From contig CALEDQ010000027.1 of NCBI GenBank assembly GCA_937949615.1, positions 62,001 through 126,000 of the forward strand: a stretch of DNA of 64,000 bases, written 5' to 3'. Under the pieces are notes generated by a model. That model was not told the origin of the DNA, made no database searches, and saw nothing but the letters and a program-made list of their open reading frames with translations. The position numbers and the translations under genes are program-made. Positions 1 through 9,800 of the stretch are shown piece by piece. Numbering within the stretch: position 1 is the first letter of the stretch; every line of letters starts with the position of its first letter. This DNA comes from an uncultured bacterium (GTDB taxonomy: Bacteria > Muiribacteriota > Ozemobacteria > Ozemobacterales > Ozemobacteraceae).

Positions 1-1
1 G

Positions 2-205
2 AACCACCCCGACTTCGTCTGGGTTCCGACAGCCGATGCGCCGAATCCGCAGAATTCAAATCTCGAAAACCCGAGATTTGACCCGAAACTGGTTAAAGAA
101 GTCTGCGAAGGCCCGGCCCGCCAGGATACCCGCAGCGGTGGCGATGTCAGAAACCCCGATATGCTGATTATGGAAGCAGGTCTGAACCCCGCCGACCTCT
201 TTTAA
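2..205 (+). CDS. C-terminal fragment of an unknown protein
   Basis: An open frame enters from the left edge and ends at TAA 203-205, giving about 67 C-terminal residues and no start codon in the window. The fragment is rich in Asn, Pro and Asp, has one Cys and ends PADLF. I recognise no domain. It is followed by a good intrinsic terminator and then by minor-pilin genes on the same strand, so it may be the last gene of an upstream unit. The frame is supported by its open length and by the terminator placed 23 bases after the stop. Function unknown. Confidence 0.6.
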   Translation, partial: NHPDFVWVPTADAPNPQNSNLENPRFDPKLVKEVCEGPARQDTRSGGDVRNPDMLIMEAGLNPADLF

Positions 206-227
206 GTAAGATTTTCCCGCAAAATCA

Positions 228-263
228 GGGCTGCAGCCAACCGTGCCGCAGCCCTTTTTATTT
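228..263 (+). terminator. Rho-independent terminator
   Basis: Perfect 7-bp stem GGGCTGC/GCAGCCC (228-234 and 248-254) followed by the T-rich run TTTTTATTT. It lies just after the stop at 205 and separates the left-edge gene from the pilin cluster. Confidence 0.8.
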
Positions 264-295
264 CGCAATTTTTGCTGAGCCTGTGACGGCTTCAT

Positions 296-814
296 ATGAT
301 AAAATTGTCGGGTAACATGAAAAGCGGCCTGTTGAAAAGCTTGCTGAAACCGCGCAGCAGGGCGGCCATGACTTTTGTCGAAGTCATGATTGCCGGTCTG
401 CTGATGACTGTCGTCTTCATCATCGGCTGGACAATATCGAGCAGTTTCACCGGGGTTTCAAAGGTGCGTAATTACGAGAACGCCATTTTTCTGGCGAATC
501 AGGCGGTCGAGGCAATTCGTGCCGCTCGTTCATCTGAGCTGGGCACCGATGGCGACCCGGGTCACAATACACTGCTCGCCGACTTCAAGGCCGCTGACAA
601 TCAGTATGACAAAAATCCTGATGGCTTTGTTCCGGTCGTCGAAATCGGTGGCGTTGAATACCGCCGTACCATCAGTATCAAAGATATCCCGTCTTCGAGC
701 AAAGATTTTCCTTCCGGTCTGAAACTTATTCGCGTCAATGTCGCCTGGAAGTCTACAGACGACGGCAAACCCGTCGAATTCGAAGTCGTTACGACGCACA
801 GCGACCAGTGGTGA
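296..814 (+). CDS. PilV-like minor prepilin (type IV pilin-like)
   Basis: The 172-residue protein has a positively charged leader followed by a type IV prepilin-like segment AMTFVEVMIAGLL (about residues 24-36), then one hydrophobic helix to about residue 49 and a soluble domain. The E at position +5 of the presumed mature chain and the Phe/Val-rich helix match prepilin peptidase substrates, although the residue before the cleavage point is Ala rather than Gly. A second ATG at 317 would shorten the leader by seven residues. The next gene starts 4 bases after this stop, so the set 296-3766 is an operon. By family knowledge such proteins are minor pilins or pseudopilins assembled at the inner membrane. 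PilV-like is inferred from position and size, not from a specific signature. Confidence 0.75.
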   Translation: MIKLSGNMKSGLLKSLLKPRSRAAMTFVEVMIAGLLMTVVFIIGWTISSSFTGVSKVRNYENAIFLANQAVEAIRAARSSELGTDGDPGHNTLLADFKAADNQYDKNPDGFVPVVEIGGVEYRRTISIKDIPSSSKDFPSGLKLIRVNVAWKSTDDGKPVEFEVVTTHSDQW

Positions 815-818
815 AGCC

Positions 819-1532
819 ATGATCAGAGCCAAAAACCGCCGCCGTGCCGTGACCCTGATGGAAATCATCATCGTTGCCGGTCTGTTCTCCCTGCTGATGC
901 TGGTTATTTATCGTCTGTTTTTCGCCGAAGTGCGCACCATAAAGACGGCGCTCGAACATATAGGCGTCAACGAGAGTGCCCGCCGCTTTTTCGCTCATCT
1001 TGGCAACGATATCCGCAATGCCAACTGGGTTGAATACCCGATTCAGACAAACCGACAGACAGTCGAAAAGCTGATGTACACCAATGAAGGCAAGGTGCTG
1101 GTGCTGCGCCGGCAGGTTTTTGACTTCGCCATCAAGCCACCCGCCCCTGAATTTCTGCGCGAAGAAATTATCGAATATCAGCTGCGCAAATGTGATGACG
1201 GCACCAGTGATTTGTTCCGTATTGCCAAAGGCGATCTGCCTGGGATGCCGGGCGGTGTTCATGAGAAAAAGGTCTGTGACGGAATCAGAGACATGCTGGT
1301 ATTTACTACCAACCGCAAGCCGGTCAATCTGAAGTCTTTCTCGCCGTCTTTGCCCTTCAAAAGTCTGATTACTCCAGAGCCTTACGAGCTTGACGGTACC
1401 GGGCCATATCTGGTGCATATCAGCGCTTCGTTCGTCAGAAAAGGTGATCCGCGCGACAGTTCAGAACGCATTGCGCATCGGGTGCGCACCTGTTTCAACG
1501 TCAGGGGCAAGCTGAACGGGGTGCACCCATGA
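819..1532 (+). CDS. PilW/GspJ-like minor prepilin
   Basis: The start chosen is ATG 819, four bases after the upstream stop, giving 237 residues. The frame is open further upstream but that part overlaps the previous gene. The N-terminus is basic (MIRAKNRRR) and leads into AVTLMEIIIVAGLFSLLML, a prepilin methylation motif with Glu at +5 and a 20-residue hydrophobic helix. The remaining domain carries a few cysteines and is typical in size for PilW/GspJ-type proteins. Its stop overlaps the next start (ATGA at 1529-1532), indicating translational coupling. Likely a minor pilin of a type IV filament or type II secretion pseudopilus. Confidence 0.75.
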   Translation: MIRAKNRRRAVTLMEIIIVAGLFSLLMLVIYRLFFAEVRTIKTALEHIGVNESARRFFAHLGNDIRNANWVEYPIQTNRQTVEKLMYTNEGKVLVLRRQVFDFAIKPPAPEFLREEIIEYQLRKCDDGTSDLFRIAKGDLPGMPGGVHEKKVCDGIRDMLVFTTNRKPVNLKSFSPSLPFKSLITPEPYELDGTGPYLVHISASFVRKGDPRDSSERIAHRVRTCFNVRGKLNGVHP

Positions 1533-3766
1533 GCAGACAGGCGCGGCGCGGGCAGGCGATTATCGTTGTTCTCATGGTCTGTCTCGTTCTTGGCATTCTC
1601 GCCGGGGCGATTCTGAACTTTCAGCGTGGGCAGATTCATCTGCTTTCAAAATCTGCGCGTGATTATCTGGCCCTCAGCGTTGCCGAGGCCGGTCTGCATT
1701 GCGTGCTCGCCGAAATGCGCGCCGATTACCAGTTCGTCACGCATGGCAACCCGTATATTCCGGCAGACGACTGGCCGTCTGCCAGTGAGAACCGCTACAA
1801 CCATCTGCAGAGTTTTGAACTGCTGCGTCTCGATAAAAACGAGCGCGGCACCTACAGTGGTTCGATCGAGCTGCCGGCAATGAAACAGTCAGGTAAGTTC
1901 AAGGTCAGGGTTAAGCTGATCAAGTCGCAGAACAGCGCCGAAAGCAAGACTGTCGATGAGTCGCACCGCTATTTTCTGCTTGAGGCGGTAGGGCAGGTCG
2001 AAGATGCCTGCCGCAAAATTTCGACGATCATCGAAAAGGTGGTGCCGGGTAATTTTCTTTTCTACGACGGGCAGGTGCTCGATGTCGGTGGCTACGGACC
2101 TTTCCGGGTCATTCCCGGCGAAATGCGCAGTGGGCGGCTTTATGGCCATGAAATGATAAACTTTACGCGCCGCGGCAGTTTTGATCGTGGCGCCGACCTT
2201 CTCGAAATGGAAAAAATTTCGACGCCCGGCTTTATCAGGGCCGAGTCGCCGGTGCAGGTCGATTTTATCAATGGCAAACGAGGCACCATCAAGGCCGGCA
2301 ATGACTCGACCGACCCCGATAAATTCGAGATGTATGCCGATATCAAGGGCGGCAAAATGATCAACTGCTTTGTGCAGGATGGCTATCACGGCGCCCGCCC
2401 GCAGAAACTGCCGCCGTTGAACCCGCTTTATTACCGCAATGCCCGCAAACCGGCTCCGACTGTTCTGAAAGCCGGCAGCAGTTATAAGGGGTTTTCTGAA
2501 TCGAAGTGGCGCAATCCGGCAAAGCCGGGCGAAGCGGTATACGATCTTTTCTTTGGCTGGGAATATCAGAACAAGGAAGACAAGGTGCTGCTTTATTCTG
2601 AGGTGCCGCTGCGTATATGGGGTTGCCCGCCCTGGAAATCTCTGACGATTTTCTGCGAGAAAGATGTCTATATCGCCGGCGATTTTAACGCCAATCCCGA
2701 CAATCCGCAGACTTACACCCTCGGGTTCAAGGAATACACCAAAGAACCGCGCAATGGCACCGACAAGAATGGTTGTATGGTGCTGTCGATGGGGCGTATC
2801 TGGTTCGACTATTCGAACCCGATGCTGTTTCTGCGTAACGAAATGACGACGGTCATCGATTATGACATCGCCATGGCCCTCGCTGACGAAGAAAACATCA
2901 ACGAGCTGGTGCTCGCCGGTATTGTTTTTCCACCGCGACTCAGCACCGGGCCGTATGATAAACGACTGCCGATGACCGCACTCAATTTCCCTGCGATAAA
3001 TTCGCTTTTTTCGCTGCCCAAGCAGCCGCCTGAAATTATTCCGGTGACGACGGCCGGTCTGCCGATGCACCCGGCGCTCAAGAAACTGCGCGAATATCTG
3101 CAGCCCGCCGAAAATGCCGAAGCACCCCCCGGCGAAAAAACACCTCACTTTGGCATCAAAAGTGCCATGAAGCGGACGGCGGTATATGAAGGCATTGGCG
3201 CGCGTTCCTATGTGACCGGCACGATTCTGGCTGGTGCCCGCGACAAGATCATTGAATCGATTCTCGATCAGGCCGAAAAAGAAATGAACGAGGGTGAGCC
3301 GGACCAGACGCTCGGCCCCTGGAATATCGCCGACCGCATTTTCCAGCTGGCGATGAAATACCCGCGCTCGGGTTTTCGCATGCCCGAGATGACGGTTAAT
3401 GCTCTGCTCATCGATTCCGGTGAATTGAATGCGCGCTGGAGTCACGCTAACGGCACCGACAAAGTGCGCAACGAACTTGGCAACATTCAAAGCCCCGAGA
3501 TGCGCAGTTTCCCGTGGATCGACAAGAACTGCCGCTTCATTCTGCGGCACATGGGCCCGATGATTCACCTGCGCAACCGCAAAGTGACGCCATATCTCAA
3601 CGGTTCGCTGCGCAACGACCAGCCGGTGGTGCGCCGCAACTCGTTCGACACGACCTTCGTGCGCGGCGGCGGCGATTATCACCCGCCATACCCGATCGCC
3701 GGCTTCACGATCATCAACTGGAAAGACGAATCGATGCCCGCCGAAGAATTCGACAAAATCAACTGA
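1529..3766 (+). CDS. PilX/GspK-like pilus assembly protein with large C-terminal domain
   Basis: The 745-residue protein begins with a basic N-terminus and a single hydrophobic helix (about residues 9-30, QAIIVVLMVCLVLGIL), followed by the LSVAEAGL-type segment seen in PilX/GspK proteins. It is much longer than typical PilX (about 200 residues) or GspK (about 320), so most of the chain is an extra, unrecognised extracytoplasmic domain. ATG 1529 overlaps the previous stop by four bases. A second protein of the same design (N-terminal PilX-like helix plus about 700 residues) lies at 41401-43800 in another pilin cluster. Role inferred from order and N-terminus: a filament minor subunit. The C-terminal part has no assigned function. 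Confidence 0.7.
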   Translation: MSRQARRGQAIIVVLMVCLVLGILAGAILNFQRGQIHLLSKSARDYLALSVAEAGLHCVLAEMRADYQFVTHGNPYIPADDWPSASENRYNHLQSFELLRLDKNERGTYSGSIELPAMKQSGKFKVRVKLIKSQNSAESKTVDESHRYFLLEAVGQVEDACRKISTIIEKVVPGNFLFYDGQVLDVGGYGPFRVIPGEMRSGRLYGHEMINFTRRGSFDRGADLLEMEKISTPGFIRAESPVQVDFINGKRGTIKAGNDSTDPDKFEMYADIKGGKMINCFVQDGYHGARPQKLPPLNPLYYRNARKPAPTVLKAGSSYKGFSESKWRNPAKPGEAVYDLFFGWEYQNKEDKVLLYSEVPLRIWGCPPWKSLTIFCEKDVYIAGDFNANPDNPQTYTLGFKEYTKEPRNGTDKNGCMVLSMGRIWFDYSNPMLFLRNEMTTVIDYDIAMALADEENINELVLAGIVFPPRLSTGPYDKRLPMTALNFPAINSLFSLPKQPPEIIPVTTAGLPMHPALKKLREYLQPAENAEAPPGEKTPHFGIKSAMKRTAVYEGIGARSYVTGTILAGARDKIIESILDQAEKEMNEGEPDQTLGPWNIADRIFQLAMKYPRSGFRMPEMTVNALLIDSGELNARWSHANGTDKVRNELGNIQSPEMRSFPWIDKNCRFILRHMGPMIHLRNRKVTPYLNGSLRNDQPVVRRNSFDTTFVRGGGDYHPPYPIAGFTIINWKDESMPAEEFDKIN

Positions 3767-3771
3767 GCCCG

Positions 3772-3800
3772 TTGATTTGTCGCCGACTGCGTGCTAGACT
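3772..3800 (+). promoter_or_regulatory. Sigma70-like promoter before the giant lipoprotein
   Basis: TTGATT (3772-3777), a 17-base spacer, then TAGACT (3795-3800). The ATG at 3808 lies only 7 bases after the -10 box and has no Shine-Dalgarno sequence, so this transcript would be leaderless. Confidence 0.5.
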
Positions 3801-3807
3801 GAAAAAT

Positions 3808-6800
3808 ATGCGTAATCTGGCAGTAATAGGGTTGGTCACGGTTCTCTGCGTTCTCATTGGTTGCCTTGGTATGGGCGGCGGTGGGGGCGGTGGCGGGTCA
3901 ACCGGAGTTGGTCCGATTGTTCCATCGGGAGTTGTGCTTGCCGGGCGTGCTTATTTTGCTGAGAGTTCATATTATGGCGGGATTCCGATTCTTGCTAAAG
4001 ACGCTACCGGTCTGGTTCTCGGTACCACAAGAACGGACTCCCAGGGTAATTACTATTTTACCGACCTGCCTGCAGGCGTTTACAATCTTTTTGCCAGTAC
4101 CGGTGAATCAGAAGTGCAGTTTTTCAGCGGTGCTCAGGTAATTGCCGCTAATCCGGTCAGTATTCCTGAAAAGCCGCTGATCGAGCTCGAAAAAGTCGTT
4201 CTCGATCAGGTTACTTCCACATCGGTCCGCTTGCGCTTTGAAGCCAGTGTTTCGACCGTGGCTCAGGTCGAATATTCTACTTCGACAGGTTCGCCCAACA
4301 GTGTTTCAGCCGGTTCGGCCTTTTCTGGCAGTCACCAGGTGGATATCGGTGGTCTGATTCCCGGTACCAGATATGGATTTTCTATTCGTCTGCAATCTCA
4401 GGATGGCCAGACGCTTGTTTATCCAACTGTCTATACAACGACGGCGACTTCGGGCGGACCGACTAACCTTTCTTTCAGTATAAATAATGGCGATATCAAG
4501 ACCCGCAATCTGGCTAACAAACTTTATTTAAGCGCTGAAGGTGCGACGCAGATGCGTGTCGGCACCAGCGAAGATCTGACCTCACAACCCTGGGAAACCT
4601 ATTCAACCCTGCGTGATTATACCTTTACCGCCGGTGACGGCACCCGTCGTGTCTATGTGCAGTTTCGCGATCTGCTCGGCAATCTCAGCCCGGTGGTCAA
4701 TGATTCGATTCTTCTGCAGACTGATAACACCGGGTATATCGGGGTATGGGTCAATAATGGTGAGGCGCTTACCAATAAAGTCGATGTGTTGCTGACCATT
4801 CTTTACCCTGGCGCCTCCCAAATGCAGGTTTCCGATCGCCCTGATTTTCTGAACTCTTTCTGGGAGCCATATATAAGCACCCGAAAAATGAAAATTTCCA
4901 CCGGCGATGGGCCTAAGACCGTTTATGTAAGGTTCCGCGGCGGCAGTGCCAATGAGAACAAATCGTTTTCCGCGACAATTGTGCTCGATACTGCTGGCCC
5001 TGAGGTGGTAATGGCCATTAACAACGGTGCGCTCAAGACTAATCAGAGCGCCGTTCAGGTTAGTTTTACCTATTCAAAACAGCCGGTTGAAATGCAGATT
5101 CAGGGTAACGATACCTTTACTGACGCCACTCCCTGGGTTAAATTTGCCAATCCCTATCGTTACGTTCTTTCACGTACTGATGGCGAAAAATTCATTTATG
5201 CTCGCTTCAAAGACTCCCTCGGTAACGTTTCGCCGGTGGTCGAAGGCCGTATCACACTTGATTCCAAAGCGCCTGAAAGCCCATCGTTGCTTATCAACAA
5301 CGGTGATGAGCTGACCAAATCTCTGGCCGTGAAGCTGACTCTCGACGTTACTGGCGATGAGGGCGAGCAGCTTTATATGATGATTTCCAATAACGAAAAT
5401 TTTGCCGGGGCCACCATCGAACGCTTCAGCAAAACGAAAGCCTGGATTCTTTCCGGCTATGGCCTGCAGACGGTTTATGCCACCTTTTTCGATGATGCCA
5501 GCAACTCGACCACAATTCTCGTTGAAAGCATCCTGGTCGAGGGCGTGCCCCCTGCCAGCGGCACAGTAAAAATCAACGACGGTGACCCAAGCACCGAAAG
5601 CACCAGCGTCGATCTTACGATTAATTCTGAGTCGACAACAAAGATAAGAATTGCCGAGCATGAGAATTTCAGCAGCGTTGCTGACCAGCTTTTTGTTCCT
5701 AATGTTGGTGTTTCAACGATGCGTATCAGCAATTTTCAGCTCTCGCCGCAGGTTGGTGAAAAGAAAATATTCGTGCGCATGGAAGATGCCTCCGGCTCTT
5801 TTTCGGTCGGCAGTGATTCGATTCTGTTGATCGGGCCGTCGAGCTACTCAATTTCGACCCCTGATACACAGCCCCTTTCAAGCTTTTCTGTAGGTCTGCG
5901 GCCCTTTGCGATTGGTGCAACCCAGATGCTGATTACTGAGGCTTACGCAAACCTTAACGATGCTTCCCTCTGGCGACCATTTGTTTATTCGACTTCCTTC
6001 AATCTTGAACGGTTTCTCGGCAAGCATACGATTTATGCCAAATATCGCAACAACGGCAATGTCGAGACACCGGTTCTCAGTCTCGATGTTGTTGTCAGTG
6101 AAGTTACTCCCGCCACTCCGACGATTCTTGTCAACATGGGCGATGCCGTGACAACCCGCTCCAGGGTACAGGTCAAAGTGCTGTCGTCCGGTATTTATTC
6201 GCAGATGCAGCTGTCAAACGACGGAACTTTCTATAATTCGGCAGTTGCATCGATTGCCGACACCATGTGGGATATCACCCGCACCGAGGGGCAGAAAACC
6301 GTTTATGCCAGGTTTTTCAACGCGTCGACGAATGAAGCCGAAGTCGTTTACGATCTGATTACCGCTCGCGGCCCTGGCAGTGCCACCATTTCGACAACTG
6401 ATGTCCAGCCGCTCAACAAGAACTGGGTGCAGCTGAACCTGTTCGCAGATGAGGCTGTCGACATGATTGTCACCGAGGATCCGGCGGTAAAATCTCTTAA
6501 TTCAGGGTGGATTCCATATCAGACTTCACTGGTTTTTCCGCTCGGTGATAAGGTGGGCAAACGCACGATTTTTGCAAAATACCGCAATGCCGCAACCGAC
6601 TGGATTGAATCGCTGCCGGTTCAGCTCGATGTAACGGTTAATGCTTCTGCGCCAACCGGAAATACTGCTGTTTTTAGAGCCACTGCCGCTGCCGATTCAG
6701 CAAGAGTCAGTGAGGTGGTTCAGGCTTCAATGCCGATTTATCTGCATTTTGAGATAACCGACAGCAAAACCGCTTCGGTTGCCTGGAAAATCGTTCCTGG

Positions 6801-9800
6801 CGGGGCAGCGGTACCAAGCCCTTCAGATATGAAGATCGAAGTTGTTCCGGTGGCGCCTATCGGGCTGAATCAGGCTGATTTCGGCGGTTACGGCGTTTTC
6901 AACCTCTATTACCAGTTCAGTGACGGTGCCGGCAACAAAAGTGGCATCGGTGTGTCGTCAATCCGGCTTATCGATCCAAGTCAGGTGGTGACGCCTACTA
7001 CCGGTCGGGTAACGATCAATAATGGTGACGCTGTCAGTGAAAGCAGCCGCCTGTCGGTTAACCTGTATTCCGGCAATGCCAGCAAAGTGCGGGTTTCTTC
7101 GATCGAAAGCTTCAGTCTTGAGCCCGATATCAGCTATATCGCCGACCCGAACGGCATGAATATCACCTTCGATATGTCGCCGAGCACTGCAGGTTTAAAA
7201 ACCGTATTTGCCAGATTTGAGAGTGCTTCGGGGTCATTTGGTTTTGCAAGTGACACAATAACTCTGATTGGCCCGGCAAATGCCACAATGACCGTTCTCG
7301 ATCCGCAACCTCTGAATAAAAAGTGGGTCGAACTCAGTTTGTATGCGGAAAAGGCGAGCCGCATGCTCATCAGTCAGAGCCTGGCCAGCTTTTCAACCCC
7401 GTCACTGTATTGGGAACCCTACGCCTTCCGCAAGGTTCTGAATCTTGAAGATCGCATCGGCAGTCAGACCATTTACTGCAAATTCTATAATTCGACCACC
7501 ACCTGGGTTGAAACGGAGATGCTGCAGGCTGCGGTAAGGGTTAATTCTACCGCTCCAACAGGCAATACGGCTGTTTTCAGAACTGCTGTGGCTTCAACCT
7601 CAACGCTGGTGACCGAAATTTCGCCTGCTTCGATGCCTTTTTATCTGCATTTTGATATTAAAGATTCGATGTCCGCAACGGTTTCATACCGTCTCGTGCG
7701 CGCAGATGCTGCTGTGCCGACCACGCTTACCGATTACTCGTTGCCGATTCTGCCGATCAGGCTTAATCCAGAAGATTTCCCGGGTTATGGCACTTTCAAT
7801 CTCTATTACAGTTTTATCGACGGGGTTGGCAACCGCACTCCGGTGCAGATCGTCTCGGTGAAAATTCTTGAGCCAGAGGGTGGCTACAGCCCGGTTAACG
7901 GCACTGTCAAAATCAATGACGGCGACCAGTTTACCGACCGGCGCGAAGTTTCTCTCAACCTTTATTCGGCTACCGCAACCAAGATCAAGGTTTCCCAGAG
8001 CGAAACCTTCAGCAGTGTTGCCGAAGAAAACTATGTCGCCAATGCCGCCGGCGGTGCCATGATCAAATCAGGTTTCCTGCTGACGCCCGATATCGGAACC
8101 CGCACGGTTTATGTCAGATTTGAAGATGCTTCGGGTTCCTTTGTAGTTGTAAGCGACTATATCAATCTTGTCGGGCCTTCCAGTTACAGTATTTCGACAC
8201 CCGATGTGCTGCCTCTTTCGACCTACACAATCAATCTGCGGCCGTTTGCCCAGAATGCCAATGAAATGATCATCACCGAAGACTATGCCCAGATAACCAA
8301 CGGAACGGGCTGGGCAAGCTTCTCTTTCCAGTTTGCCTTTCCGATGCAGATTGTTGATGGTCAGCACACGATCTATGCGAAATACCGCAATGCCGGCTTT
8401 GTCGAGACGCCGATCATGACACTCGAAGTTGAAGCTTACGGTATACCGCCGGCGACCCCGACGTTGTCAATCAACGATGGCGACATTTCAACAAACGACC
8501 GCAAGGTTTCGTTGCTGCTTTTCTCAGAGAAGGGCATCCGCTTCAGACTTTCTGAAACGGTCAGTTTCGCCAGTGTGGCTGACGAAAACTACGTTGCCGG
8601 ACCTGACGGGAAGATGGTTCGCCCTGATTATTATCTTACTCCGGAGCTTGGTGAAAAAAACCTCTATGTCAGATATGAAGACGCTGATGGCAAATTTACC
8701 TACGCAAGCGATACAATCACCCTGCTTGGGCCTGCGAGCTATACCCTGACCACCAATGACAGCCTGCCGTTAAGCACATATACGGTCAATCTGCGGCCAT
8801 TTGCCTTCGGGGCGAATGAAATGCTGATCACCGAAGATTTTGCCAGGCTTGCCAGTGAGGCTTTGTGGGCCAGTTTCTCTTATTCTCTTAATTTTCCTCT
8901 GGAAAAAATAGATGGCAAACACACTGTTTATGCTAAATACCGCAACAATGGTCATGTTGAAACGCCAGTAATTTCTCTCGACCTGAATGTAGCAGTTGCG
9001 CCGCCAGCCTCGCCGTCAATAATGCTTAACGGTGGTGATTCATTTACCAACAGCTCTGCGGTAACGGTCAACGTAACCACTTCAGCCGATTATTCAAGCA
9101 TTGTGCGCCTGTCGGAAGATGGCGACTTTTTTAGCGTCGCCGATACTGCCGCTGTCGATCAGCCATTCATTTTTACTGACAAACTGCCCGGAACCAAGAC
9201 TGTTTATGCCCGTTTCAAACACAATACCCGCAATGAATACATTACTGTCAGCGATACCATCCTGGCACGGGGGGCGGCGAGTGCAACCATTTCGACTTTC
9301 GATGCGCAGCCGATGAACAAGAACTGGGTCGCTCTCGAACTTTATGCTGTCGGCGCGGCAAGAATGCTGATCACCGACAGTATCGCCAGCTTCTCTTCGC
9401 CCAGCCTCTACTGGGAGCCTTATGCCACCCAGAAGATTTATTCGCTTGGCGACAAGAAAGGCGACCGTACGCTTTACTGCAAATTTTATAATTCAGCCAC
9501 CAACTGGATAGAAACCGATGCGGCATCGCTGAATGTCAGTGTAATTGCCTCTTCACCAAGCGGAAACCTGGCAACCCTGCGCCAGACGGTGGCTCCCACC
9601 TCGGATGAGATTGCTCAGGTGCCGGTTGGCTCACTGCCGGTTTATTTGCATTTCACCATCAATGATGCCAATACCTCGACTGCTTCGTATCAGATTGCTT
9701 CTGGCGGGTCGCCGATTCCCACTGTTTTCAAGAAGACCTCTCTGCCGGTTGCCCCGATCGTTCTCGATCAGGCCGATTTTGCCGGTAATGGCACCTTCAA

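Noticed and set aside
1889..3682. 597-codon open frame on the minus strand
   Set aside because: Shadow of the PilX-like gene; no signal, no ribosome binding site and no domain.
3514..3807. N-terminal extension of the giant lipoprotein from 3514
   Set aside because: Overlaps the preceding gene and would bury the lipoprotein signal; ATG 3808 gives a clean lipobox and lies next to a promoter.
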